Positions 13,704 to 27,197 of a stretch of 64,000 nt of DNA are shown piece after piece (within the stretch, counting starts at the first letter, position 1; each line of letters opens with the position of its first letter). Source of the DNA: Inia geoffrensis (lineage: Eukaryota; Chordata; Mammalia; Artiodactyla; Iniidae); contig JAZAQT010000229.1 in NCBI GenBank assembly GCA_036417435.1, forward strand, positions 62,001 to 126,000. The letters are read 5' to 3'. The notes beneath the pieces are model-generated. The model did not search any database. It saw nothing but the letters and a program-made list of their open reading frames with translations, and was not told the origin of the DNA. Position numbers and translations under genes: made by a program.

Positions 13704-15056
13704 CCCTAACCCTCACCCTAACCCTAACCCTTAACGTGACCCTCTTCCGAGGCCTTACCCTCACCCGTGCCCTAATCGTAAGCAGTACACTAACACTAAC
13801 TAGTGATCTCACACGTACGCTAAACCTTAAGCGTTGTGGTACCCTAAACTGTGCCCTAATATCTCCCCATTCCCTAACCCTAACCCTAACCCGAATTCTA
13901 TCCCTGACCCTCACCCGAAACCTTACCCTCACCCGTGCCCTAATCTTAACCAGGACAACAACACTAACTCGTGTCCTCACACGTACGCTAACACTTAATC
14001 GTTGTCGTACCCTAAACTGTACCCTAATCCCTCCCCATTCCCTAAACCTAACCCTAACCCGAATCCTAATCCTGACCCTCACCTGAAGCCTTACCCTCAC
14101 CCGTGCCCTAATCTTAACCAGGACACTAACACTAACACTTGCCCTCACACGAATGCTAACCCTTAAGCTCCGTCGTACCCTAAGCTGTACGCTAATCCCT
14201 CTGCATTCCTTAACCCTAACCCTACCCGAATCCTAACCCTGACACTCACCCGAAGCCTTACCCTCACCCGTGCCCTAATCTTAACCAGGACACCAACACT
14301 AACTCGTGCCCTCACACGTACGCTAAACCTTAAGCGTTGTCGTACCCTATCCTGTACCCTAATCCCTCCCCATTCCCTAACCCTAACCCTAAGCGAAACC
14401 CTGAACGTGACCCTTTTCCGAGGCCTTACCCTCATCGGTGCCTTTGTCTTAACCAGTAACCAACACTAATTCGTGCCCTCACACTTACGCTAACCCTTAA
14501 GCATTGTCGTACCCTAACCTGTACCCTAATCCCTCTCCATTCCCTAACCCTAACCCTAACCTGAAACCTAACCATGACACTCACCCGAAACTTTACCCTC
14601 ACCCGTGTCCTAATTTTAACCAGTACATCAACACTAACCCATGCCCTCTAACGTACGCTAACCCTAAGCCATTGCCGTACCCTAACCTGTACCCTAATCA
14701 ATCCCCATTCCCTAACCCTAACCCTTAACGTGACCCTCTTCCGAGGCCTTACCCTCATCCGTGCCCTAATCGTAAGCAGTACACTAACACTAACTAGTGA
14801 CCTCACAGGTACGCTAAACCTTAAGCGTTGTGGTACCCTAAACTGTGCCCTAATATCTCCCCATTCCCTAACCCTAACCCTAACCCGAATCCTAACCCTG
14901 ACCCTCACCCGAAGCCTTACCCTCACCCGTGCCCTAATCTTAACCAGGACACCAAGACTAACTCGTGCCCTCACACGTATGCTAACACTAAACCGCAGCG
15001 GTACCCTAACCTGTACCCTAATCCCTCTCCATTCCCTAACCCTAACCCTAACCTGA
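13704..15056. repeat. Rearranged end of the homogeneous HOR array
   Basis: Tracts at 13704 and 14710 are only about 1,006 bp apart, and the next unit is not complete. Monomers are fused out of order: near 14345 a type d monomer runs straight into a type e/f boundary, and 14459 has lost one base of the landmark CAGTACACC. The right border near 15056 is where the landmark words switch to those of the older array (CAGTTCACC). It is placed by eye and may be off by about 100 bp. Confidence 0.7.
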
Positions 15057-16109
15057 ATCCTAAACCTGACCCTCACCCGAAACCTTACACTCACCCGTGC
15101 CTTAATCTTAACCAGTTCACCAACACTAACCCGTGCCCTCACACGTACACGAATCCTAAACCCCTGCAGTACAGTAATCTGTACCCTAATCCCTCCTCAT
15201 TCAATAAAACTAACCCTAACACCCACCCTAACCCTGACTCTCCCCCGAAGCCTTACCCTCACCTGTTCCCTAATCTTGACCATGACATCAACACTAACTT
15301 GTGCCCTCAAACGTATGATTACCCTGAACAGTTTCCGTACCCTAAGCTTTACAATAGTCCCACCCCATTTCCTAACCCTAACCCTAACCCGAATCCTAAC
15401 CCTGACACTCACCTGAAGCCTTACCCTCACCCGTGACCTAATCTTAACACATACACCAATACTAACCAGTGCCATCACAAGTACACGAACCGCAAAACGT
15501 TGCTGTACCCTAACTTGTAACCTAATCCCTCCCCATTGCCTAACCCTAACCCTAACCCTAATCCTGTCCGTCACCGAAGCCTTACCCTCACCTGTGCCCT
15601 AATCTTAACCAGTACATCAACACTAACTTGTGCCCCCAAACGTACGATAAACATAAACCATTGCCGTAACCTAACCTGTACCCTAAATCTCCCCATTCCC
15701 TAACACTAACACTAAACCGTACCCTTAACCTGACCCTCAACCAAAGCCTTACACTCACCCGTGCCCTAGTTTTAACCAGTACACCAAGACTAACCCGTGC
15801 CCTCACACGTACGCTAAACCTAAACTGTAGCCGTACACTAACCTGTACCCTAATCCCTCCCCATTCCCTACCACTAACCCTCAACTGAACCCTAACCCTG
15901 ACCCTCAAACGAAGACTTACCCTCACTTGTGCCATAATCTTAACCAGGACATGCACACTAACCTCTGCCCTCAAACGTACGATAACCCTAAACCGTTGCC
16001 TTACCATCACCTGTAACCTAATCCCTACCCATTGCCTCACTCTAACCCGAACCCGAACCCTAAAACTGTCTCTCACCCGAAGCGTCACTCTGCCCCCTGC
16101 CCTAATCTT

Positions 16110-19100
16110 AACCAGTACACCAACACTAAACTGTGCTCTCACATGTACGCTAACATTAAACAGCAGCCGTACCCTAAACTTTACCCTAATCCCTCCACAT
16201 TCCCTAACCCTAACGCTAAGCCGAACCCTAACCCTGACCCTCACCCGAAGCCTTACCGTCACCCGTGCCCTAATCTTAACCAGTACAACAATACTAAACC
16301 GTGCCCTCACACTTACGCAAATTATTAACCACTGCCATGCCCTAACCTGTGCCCTAATCCCTTCCCATTCCCTAACCCTAACCCAAAACAGAAACATCTG
16401 CTGTACACTAACCTGTACCCTAATCCCTCCCCATTCCCTAACCTTAACCCTAAACCGAGGCATAACCCTGACTCTCACCGGAAGCCTTACCCTCACATGT
16501 GCCCTAATCTTAATCAGTACATCAACATTAACCTGTGCCCTCACACGTACACTAAGCGAAAAGCTTTGCCATACCGTAACATGTATCCTAATTCCTCCGC
16601 ATTCCCTAATCCTAACCCTAACCCGAACCCTAACACTGACCCTCACCCGAAGCTTTACCCTCACCCGTGCTCTAATATTAACCAGTACACCAGCACTAAA
16701 CATTGCCCTCACACGTACGCTATCGCTAAACCTTTGCCGTTCCCTTACCTGTACCCTAAACCCTCCCCATTCCCTAACCCTAACCCTAAACCGAACCCTT
16801 AACCTGACACTCACCCGATGCCTTACACTCACCCGTGCCTTAATCTTAATCAGTTCACCAACACTAACCCGTTCCCTCGGATGTACGCTAAACCTAAGCC
16901 GTTGTCGTACCCTAACCTGTATCCTAATTCCTCCCCATTCCATAACTCTAACCCTAACACGAACCCTAACCCTGACCCTCCCCTGAATCCTTACCCTCAA
17001 CCGTGCCCTAATCTTAACCAGCACAACCATACTAAACCGTGCCCTAACACGTACACGAAACCTTAACCGTTGCCATGTCCTACACTATACCCTAAGCCCT
17101 CCACATTCCCTAACCCTAACCAAAACCCAAACCCTAACCCTGTCCCTCACCCTCACCCTAACCCTCACCTGTGCCCTTATCTTAACAAGTACACCAACAC
17201 TAACCAGTGCCCTCACATGTACGCTAATCCTAAACTGTTGCCGAACCCTAACCTGTATCCTAAACCCTCCCCATTCCCTAACAGTAACCCTAACCCGAAC
17301 CGTAAGCCTGACCCTCACCCGAAGCCTTACCCTCACCCGTGCCCTAATCTTAACCAGTACACCAAAACTAACACATGCCCTCACACGTATGCAAACCCTA
17401 AACCGTTGTCGTAAACTAAAATATACCCTAATCCCTCCCCATTGCCTAACCTTAACCCTGACCCGAATCCTAACCCTGTCACTCACCCGAAGCCTTACCC
17501 TCACCCGGGCCCTAATATTAACCAGTACACAACACTAACCTGTGCCCTCACACGTATGCTAATCCTAAACCATTGCATTACCTTAACCTATACCCTAATC
17601 CCTCCCAATTCCCTAACCCGAATCCTTACCCTGATCCATACCCGAAGCCTTACACTCACCTATGCCCTTATCTTAACCAGTAAACCAACAGTAAAGTCTG
17701 CCCTCAAACGTACTATAACCCTAAACCGTTGCCTTACCATAACCTGTAACCTAATCCCTCCCCATTGCCTCACCCTAACCCGAACCCGAACCCTAAAACT
17801 GTCATTCACCCGAAGCCTCACCCTGCCCCCTGCCCTAATCTTAACCAGTACAACAACACTAACACGTGCCCTCACACCTACGGTAACCCTAACCATTGTT
17901 CTAACCTAAATTGTACCCTAAACCCTCCATATTCCCTAACCCTAACCCTAAGCCAAAACCTAACTCTGACTTTCTCCCGAAGCCAAACCGTCACCCGTGC
18001 CCTAATCTTAACCAGTACTCCACACTAGTCCGTGCCCTCACACGTACGCTAACCTTAAACCGTTGCCATACCCTAAGGTGTAGCCTGGTTCCACCCCATT
18101 CCCTAACCCTAACACTAACCCGAACCCTAACCCTGACCCTCACCTGGAGCCTAACCCTCACCCGTGCCCTAATCTTACACAGTAAACCAATATCAACCCG
18201 TGCCCTCACACGTACATGAACCCTAAACCGTTGTCGTACTCTAACCTGTAACCTAATCCCTCCCCATTGCCTAACCCGAACCCTAACCCGAACCCTAATC
18301 CTGTCCCTCATCTGAAGACTTACCCTCACCGGTGCCCTAATATTAACCAGTACACCAACACTAACCCATGCTCACACACTTAGGCTAACCCTTAAGCATT
18401 TTAGTACCCTAAACTATACCCTAATCCCTCCTCATTCCCTAACCCTAACCCGAACCCGAACCCTAACCCTGACCCTCACCCGAAACCTTACCCTCACCCG
18501 TGCCTTATTCTTAACCAGTACACCAATAATAAACCATGCCCTAACACGTACACGAAATCTTTACAGTTACCATGCCCTAAACAGTACCCTAAACCCCCCC
18601 ATTCCCTAACCCTAACCCAAAACCAAACCCTACCCCTGTCCCTCACCCGAAGGCTTACCCTCACCTGTGCCCTAATCTTAACTAGTACATCAACACTAAA
18701 CAGTGCTTTCACACGTATGCTAACCCTTAACCGTTTCCGAACCCTAACCTGTATCCTGATCCCTCCCAATACCCTAACCCTAACCCTAGCCCAAACCCTA
18801 ACCATGACCCTAACCCGAAGTCTTACCCTCACCTGTGCCATAATATTAACCAGTACATCGACACTAAACTGTGCCCTCAAACGTGTGTTAACCCTAAACC
18901 ATTGTCGTAACCTAACCTGTACCCTAATCCCACCCCATTCCCTAACGCTAACCCGAATCCTAAACCTGATCGTCACCCGAAGCCTTACCCACACCCATTC
19001 CCTAATCTTAACCAGTACACCAATACTAACCCGTGCCCTCACACGTATGCTAACACTTAACCATCACAGTGGCCTAACCTGTACCCTAAACCCTCCCCAT

Positions 19101-20470
19101 TCCCTAAACCTAACCCTAACACAAACCCTAAACCTGTCCCTCACCCGAAGTCTAACCCTGACACGTGCACTAATCTTAACCAGTACACCAACACTAACCC
19201 GTGCCCTCACACATACGCGAACCCTAAACCGTTGCCGAACCCTAACCTGAATCCTAATCCCTCCCCATTCCTTAACACTAAGCCTAACCCAAAACAATGA
19301 CCCTGAAACGAAGCCTTACACTCACCTGTGCAGTAATTTTAACAAGTACACCAACACTAACCCATTCCCTCACACGTATGCTAACCATAAACTGCAGCCG
19401 TACTCTAACCTGAACCCTAATCCGTCCCCATTCCCGAACCCTAACCCTAACCCTGACCCTACCCGAAGTCTTACCCTCACCCGTGCCCTAATCTTAACCA
19501 GTATATCAACACTAATCCATGCCCTCAAACTTACGAAAACCCTAAACCGTTGCCGTACTCTAACCTGTACCCTAATCCCTCCCCATTCAATAACCCTAAC
19601 CCTAACCCGAACCCTAACCCTGACCCTCACCAGAAGCCTTATCCTCACTCGTGTCCTAAACTTAACCAGTACACCAACACTAAACCATGCCCTCACACGT
19701 ACGTTAACCCTAAACCCTTTCCGTACCCTAAGCTCTACTCTAATCCCACCCCATTCCCTAAAACTAACCCTAACCCGAAACCTAACCTTGTCTCTCACCT
19801 AAATCCTTACCCTCACCCGTGCCGTAAACTTAACCAGTAATCCAATACTAACCCATGCCCTCACACGTACACGAACCCTAAACCGTTGCTGTACCCTAAC
19901 CTGTAACCTAATCCCTCCCCATTGCCTAAACCTAATCCTAACCCGAACCCTAATCCTGTCCCCCACCCGACGTCTTACCCTCACCCGTGCCCTAATCTTA
20001 ACCAGTACACCAACACTAACCAGTGCCCTCACACGTACGCTAATCCTTAAGCGGTATCATACCCTAAAATGTATCCTAATCCCTCCCCGTTCCCTAACCC
20101 TAACCCGAACCCTAATCCTGTCCCTCACCCGAAGCCCTACCCTCACCCGTGCCCTAATCTTAAACAGTACACCAGTACTAAACTGTGCTCTCACTTGTAT
20201 ACGAACCCTAAACCGCTGCCGTACACTAACCTGTACCTAATCCCTCCCCATTCCCTAACCCTAACCCTAACCGGAGCCCTAAACGTGACCCTCACCTGAT
20301 GTCTTACCCTCACCTGTGCCCTAATCTTAACCAGTACATCAAAACTAACCTGTGCCCTCAAACGTACGCTAAACCTAAACCGTTGCCGTGCCCTAACCTG
20401 TACCCTAATCCAACCCCATTCCCTAACCCTATCCCAAACCCTAACCATGACCCTCACCCGAATCCTTACC
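16110..20470. repeat. Segmental duplication inside the telomere-like array, copy 1
   Basis: This stretch matches 23155-27197 closely. The offset is 7,045 at most points (17070 and 24115, 18494 and 25539), 7,057 between two 12-bp indels near 17620 and 18275, and 6,727 after about 19245. Shared private words include AAACAGCAGCCG (16173/23210), AAAAGCTTTGCC (16558/23603) and CACTCTACTC-type changes. To the left of about 16110 the two still align but are much more diverged. Confidence 0.83.
19246..19563. repeat. Two-monomer segment absent from the duplicate copy
   Basis: This approximately 318-bp piece is present in copy 1 only. It contains an odd non-hexameric stretch near 19295 (AACAATGACCCTGAAACG). 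Both borders fall at the same phase of the monomer (CCTAACCTG.ATCCTAATCC), as expected for loss by unequal exchange between adjacent monomers. Confidence 0.65.
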
Positions 20471-23154
20471 CTCACCTGTGCCATAATCTTAAACAATACA
20501 TGCACACTAACCTGTGCCCTCAAACGTACGATAACCCTAAACCGTTGCCGTACAATAACCTGTAACCTAATCACTCCCCATTGCCTAACCTTAACCACAA
20601 CCCAAACCCTAAACCTGTCCCTCGCCGGAAGCCTTACCCTCACCCATGCGCGAATCTTAACCAGTACACCAACAATAACCCGTGCCCTCACACGTATGCT
20701 AAGCCTAACCGTTGACGTATCCTAAACTGTACCCTAATTCCCCCCCTATTTCCTAACCCTAACGTAAGCCGAAACCTAAACCTGACCTTCACCCGAAGCC
20801 TAACAGTCACGCGTGCCCTAATCTTAACCATTACACCAACACTAACCCATTCCCTCACACACACGCCAACCCTAAACCGCTGCCGTACAGTAAACTATAC
20901 CCTAATCCCTCCCCATTCCCTAACCCTAACCCTAAATCGAACCCTTAACCTGACCCTCACCTGATGCCTTACACTCACCCGTGTCCTAATCTTAACCAGT
21001 ACACCAATACTAAACCGTGCCCTCACATGTACACGAAACCTAAACCTTTGCCGTATTCTAACCTGTAACCTAATCCCACCCCATTGCCTAACCCTCACCC
21101 TAACCCGAACCCTAATCCTGTCCCTCACCTGAAGACTTACCCTCACCCTTGCCCTAATCATAACCAGTACACCAACACTAACCCATGCCCTCACACTTAC
21201 GCTAACACTTAAGCATTGTCGTACCCTAAACTGTACCTTAATCCCTCCCCATTCCCTAACCGTAACACTAAACCGAACATTTACCCTGACCCTTACCCGA
21301 AACCTTACACTCACCCGTGCCCTAATCTTAACCAGTACACCAACACTAAACCATGCCCTCACACATACGCTAACACTAAACCGCTGCCGTACACTAACCT
21401 GTACCCTAATCCGTCCCCATTCCCTAACCCTAATCCTAACCAGAACCTTAAGCCTGACCCTCACCCGAAGCCTTACACTCACACTTGCCCTAATCTTAAC
21501 GAGTACACCAACACTAACCTGTGCTCTCACACGTACCCTAACCCAAAACCGCTGCCGTACACTAACCTGTACTTATTCCCTCTCCATTCCCTAACACTAA
21601 CCCTAAACCGAAACCTAACCCTGACCCGCACCCAAACCTTACCCTCACCTGTGCCCTAATCTTAACCAGTACATCATCACTAACCTGTGGCTCTCAAACG
21701 TATGCTAACACTAAACTGTTGCCGTATCTTAAACTGTACCCTAATCCCTCCCCATTCCCTAACCCTAACCCTAACCCTGACCCTCATCCGAAGCCTTACC
21801 CTTCCCCTTCCCCTAATCTGAACCAGTACACCAAAACTAACCCGTGCCTTCACACGTACGCGAACCCTAAAACATTGCTGTAACCTAAACTCTAACCTAA
21901 TCCGTACCCCTTGCATAAACATATCCCTAAACCGAACCCTAATCCTGTCCCTCAGCCGAATCCTTACCCTCACCCGTGCCCTAATCTTAAGCAGTACACC
22001 AACATTAACCCATGCCCTCACACGTACGCTAAGCCTAAACCATTGCCGTACCCTAACCTGCATCCTAATTCCTCCCCATTCCCTAACACTAACCCTAACA
22101 CAAAACCTAAGCCTGTCCCTCACCCGAAGCTTTACACTCACCATTGCCCTAATCTTAACCAGTACAAACATACTAAACCATGCCCTAACCCGTACACGAA
22201 AACTTAACCTTTGCCATGCCCTAAACTGTACACTAAACCCTCCGCATTCCCTAACACTAACCCAAACCCAAACCCTAACCCTGTCCCTCAACCGAAGCCT
22301 AACCCTCACCTGTGCATTGATCTTATCCAGTACACCAACACTAACCAGTGCCCTCACAGGTACGCTAACCCTAAACTGTTGCCGAACCCTAACCTGTATC
22401 ATAAACCCTCCCCATTCCCTAACACTAACAACCCTAACCTGAACCCTAACGCTGACCCTCACGTGAAGCCTTAATCTCCTCCGTGCTCTAATCTTAACCA
22501 ATACACCAACACTAACCCATGCCCTCAAAATTACACTAACCCTAAACCGGTGCTGTACCCTAACCTATACCCTAATCCCTCCCCTTTCCCTAACCCTAAC
22601 CCTAACCTAACCCTAACCCTGTCCATCACCCTGAGCCTTACCCTGACCCGGGTCCTAATCTTAACCAGTACACAAACAGTAACCCGTGCCCTCACACGTA
22701 CGCTAAACCTAAACCGTTGCAGTACCCTAAACTATACCCTAATCCCTACCCATTCCTTAACCCGAAACCTAAACCTGACCCTCACCCGAAGCCTGAAACT
22801 CACCCATGCCCTAATCTTAACCAGTACACCAACACTAACCCATGCCCTCACACGTACGCTCAACCTAAACCAACGCCATACACTAACCTGTACCCTAATG
22901 TCCCCCAATTCCCTACCACTAACCCGAACCCGAACCCTAACCCTGACCATCACCCGTACCGTTACCCTCAACTGTGCAATAATCTTAACCATGACATGCA
23001 CAATAACCTGTGCCATCAAACTTACGATAACCCTAAACTGTTGCCGAACCAAAATCTGTAAGCGAATCCCTCCCCATTGCCTAACCCTAACCCTAACTCG
23101 AACCCTAAACCTGTCACTCACCCGAAGCCTTACCCTGCCCCGTGCCCTAATCTT

Positions 23155-26100
23155 AACCAGTACACCAACACTAAACTGTGCTCTCACACGCACGCTAACA
23201 TTAAACAGCAGCCGTACCCTAAATTTTACCCTAATCCCTCCACATTCCCTAATCCTAACGCTAAGCCGAACCCTAACCCTGACCCTCACCCGAAGCCTTA
23301 TCCTCACCCGTGCCCTAATCTTAACCAGTACAACAATACTAAACCGTGCCCTCACACTTACGCAAATTATTAACCACTGCCATGCCCTAACCTGTGCCCT
23401 AATCCCTTCCCATTCCCTAACCCTAACCCTAACCATAAACATCTGCTGTACACTAACCTGTACCCTAATCCCTCCCCATTCCCTAACCTTAACCCTAACC
23501 CGAAGCGTAACCCTGACTCTCACCCGAAGGCTTACCCTCACATGTGCCCTAATCTTAATCAGTACATCAACATTAACCTGTGCCCTCACACGTACACTAA
23601 GCGAAAAGCTTTGCCATACCATAACATGTATCCTAATTCTTCCGCATTCCCTAACCCTAACCCTAACCGGAACCCTAACACTGACCCTCACCCGAAGCTT
23701 TACCCTCACCCGTGCTCTAATATTAACCAGTACACCAGCACTAACCATTGCCCTCACACGTAGGCTATCGCTAAACCTTTGCCATTCCCTTACCTGTACC
23801 CTAAGCCCTCCCCATTCCCTAACCCTAACCCTAAACCGAACCCTTAACCTGACACTCACCCGATGCCTTACACTCACCCGTGCCTTAATCTTAATCAGTT
23901 CACCAACACTAACCCGTTCCCTCAGATGTACGCTAAACCTAAGCCGTTGTCGTACCCTAACCTGTATCCTAATTCCTCCCCATTCCATAACTCTAACCCT
24001 AACACGAACCCTAACCCTGACCCTCCTGTGAATCCTTACCCTCAACCGTGTCCTAATCTTAACCAGCACAACCATACTAAACCGTGCGCTAACACGTACA
24101 CGAAACCTTAACCGTTGCCATGCCCTACACTATACCCTAAGCCCTCCCCATTCCCTAACCCTAACCAAAACCCAAACCCTATCCCTGTCCCTCACCCTCA
24201 CCCTAACCCTCACCTGTGCCCTTATCTTAACAAGTACACCAACACTAACCAGTGCCCTCACATGTACGCTAATACTAAACTGTTGCCGAACCCTAACCTG
24301 TATCCTAAACCCTCCCCATTCCCTAACAGTAACCCTAACCCGAACCGTAAGCCTGACCCTCACCCGAAGCCTTACCCTCACCCGTGCCCTAATCTTAACC
24401 AGTACACCAAAACTAACACATGCCCTCACACGTATGCAAACCCTAAACCGTTGTCGTAACCTAAAATATACCCTAATCCCTCCCCATTGCCTAACCTTAA
24501 CCCTGACCCGAATCCTAACCCTGTCACTCACCCGAAGCCTTACCCTCACCCGGGCCCTAATATTAACCAGTACACAACACTAACCTGTGCCCTCACACGT
24601 ATGCTAATCCTAAACCATTGCATTACCCTAACCTATACCCTAATCCCTCCCAATTCCCTAACCCTAATCCTAACCCGAATCCTTACCCTGACCCATACCC
24701 AAAGCCTTACACTCACCTATGCCCTTATCTTAATCAGTAAACCAACACTAACCTCTGCCCTCAAACGTACGATAACCCTAAACCGTTGCCTTACCATAAC
24801 CTGTAACCTAATCCCTCCCCATTGCCTCACCCTAACCCGAACCCGAACCCTAAAACTGTCATTCACCCGAAGCCTCACCCTGCCCCCTGCCCTAATCTTA
24901 ACCAGTACAACAACACTAACACGTGCCCTCACACCTACGGTAACCCTAACCATTGTTCTAACCTAAATTGTACCCTAAACCCTCCATATTCCCTAACCCT
25001 AACCCTAAGCCAAAACCTAACTCTGACTTTCTCCCGAAGCCAAACCGTCACCCATGCCCTAATCTTAACCAGTACTCCACACTAGTCCGTGCCCTCACGC
25101 GTACGCTAACCTTAAACCATTGCCATACCCTAAGGTGTCGCCTGGTTCCACCCCTTTCCCTAACCCTAACACTAACCCGAACCCTAACCCTGACCCTCAC
25201 CTGGAGCCTAACCCTCACCCGTGCCCTAATCTTACACAGTAAACCAATACTAACCCGTGCCCTCACACGTACATGAACCCTAAACCGTTGTCGTACTCTA
25301 ACCAGTAACCTAATCCCTCCCCATTGCCTAACCCGACCCCTAATCCTGTCCCTCAACTGAAGACTTACCCTCACCCGTGCCCTAATATTAACCAGTACAC
25401 CAACACTAACCCATGCTCACACACTTAGGCTAACCCTTAAGCATTTTCGTACCCTAAACTATACCCTAATCCCTCCTCATTCCCTAACCCTAACCCGAAC
25501 CCGAGCCCTAACCCTGACCCTCACCCGAAGCCTTACCCTCACCCGTGCCTTATTCTTAACCAGTACACCAATAATAAACCATGCCCTAACACGTACACGA
25601 AATCTTTACAGTTGCCATGCCCTAAACTGTACCCTAAACCCCCCCATTCCCTAACCCTAACCCAAAACCAAACCCTACCCCTGTCCCTCACCCGAAGTCT
25701 TACCCTCACTTGTTCCCTAATCTTAACTAGTACATCAACACTAAACAGTGCTCTCACACGTACGCTAACCCTTAACCGTTTCTGAACCCTAACCTGTATC
25801 CTGATCCCTCTCAATTCCCTAACCCTAACCCTAACCCGAACCCTAACCATGACCCTAACCCGAAGTCTTACCCTCAGCTGTGCCATAATATTAACCAGTA
25901 CATCAACACTAAACTGTGCCCTCAAACGTGCGCTAACCCTAAACCATTGCCGTAACCTAATCTGTACCTTAATCCCACCCCATTCCCTAACGCTAACCCG
26001 AACCCTAAACCTGATCATCACCCGAAGCCTTACCCACACCCATTCCCTAATCTTAACCAGTACACCAATACTAACCCGTGCCCTCACACGTATGCTAACA

Positions 26101-27197
26101 CTTAACCATCACAGTGGCCTAACCTGTACCCTAAACCCTCCCCATTCCCTAAAGCTAACCCTAACACAAACCCTAACCCTGTCCCTCACCCGAAGTCTAA
26201 CCCTGACACATGCACTAATCTTAACCAGTACACCAACACTAACCTGTGCCCTCACACATATGCGAACACTAAACCGTTGCCGAACCCTAACTTGTACCCT
26301 AATCCCTCCCCATTCGATGACCCTAACCCTAACCCGAACCCTAACCCTGACCCTCACCAGAAGCCTTATCCTCACTCGTGCCCTAAACTTAACCAGTACA
26401 CCAACACTAAACCATGCCCTCACACGTACGTTAACCCTAAACCCTTTCCGTACCCTAAGCTCTACTCTAGTCCCACCCCATTCCCTAAAACTAACCCTAA
26501 CCCGAAACCTAACCTTGACTCTCACCTAAATCCTTACCCTCACCCGTGCCGTAAACTTAACCAGTAATCCAATACTAACCCATGCCCTCACACGTACACG
26601 AACCCTAAACCGTTGCTGTACCCTAACCTGTAACCTAATCCCTCCCCATTGCCTAAACCTAATCCTAACCCGAACCCTAATCCTGTCCCTCACCCGACGC
26701 CTTACCCTCACCCGTGCCCTAATCTTAACCAGTACACCAACACTAACCAGTGCCCTCACACGTACGCTAATCCTTAAGCGGTATCATACCCTAAAATGTA
26801 TTCTAAGCCCTCCCCGTTCCCTAACCCTAACCCGAACCCTAATCCTGTCCCTCACCCGAAGCCTTACCCTCACCCATGCCCTAATCTTAAACAGTACACC
26901 AGTACGGAACTGTGCTCTCACTTGTATACGAACCCTAAACCGCTGCCGTACACTAACCTGTACCTAATCCCTCCCCATTCCCTAACCCTAACCCTAACCG
27001 GAGCCCTAAACGTGACCCTCACCTGATGTCTTACCCTCACCTGTGCCCTAATCTTAACCAGTACATCAAAACTAACCTGTGCCCTCAAACGTACGCTAAA
27101 CCTAAACCGTTGTCGTGCCCTAACCTGTACCCTAATCCAACCCCATTCCCTAACCCTATCTCAAACCCTAACCCTGACCCTCACCCGAAGCCTTACC
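23155..27197. repeat. Segmental duplication inside the telomere-like array, copy 2
   Basis: This is the partner of 16110-20470. It lacks 318 bp (two monomers) that lie at about 19246-19563 in copy 1: the sequence passes from the monomer ending near 26290 straight into the one matching 19568. It carries 12 bp (two hexamers) more than copy 1 near 24660 and 12 bp less near 25335. After about 27197 the two copies diverge abruptly. Confidence 0.83.

Larger units (their letters stand above)
1..15056. repeat. Homogeneous telomere-variant array: 168-bp monomers in a 1,344-bp higher-order repeat
   Basis: The + strand is made of CCCTAA-like hexamers with many substitutions (CCTTAC, CCTCAC, CCGTGC, TCTTAA and others). 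Landmark words recur every 168 bases; for example CCAGGACAC lies at 841 and again at 1009. Eight monomer types can be told apart, and the set repeats every 1,344 bases from about 595 to 11345; the last copies, to about 15056, are contracted. Between copies at the same phase only scattered point changes are seen by eye, so homogenisation is recent. The left end runs off the window. No promoter, gene or RNA gene is visible inside. The C-rich strand is +, so if this is a chromosome end rather than an interstitial block, the telomere would lie to the left. This orientation reading is inference. Confidence 0.93.

Noticed and set aside
1..15056. CRISPR-like regular repeats
   Set aside because: There is no repeat-spacer alternation and no cas genes. 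The periodicity is tandem head-to-tail satellite in a mammalian context.
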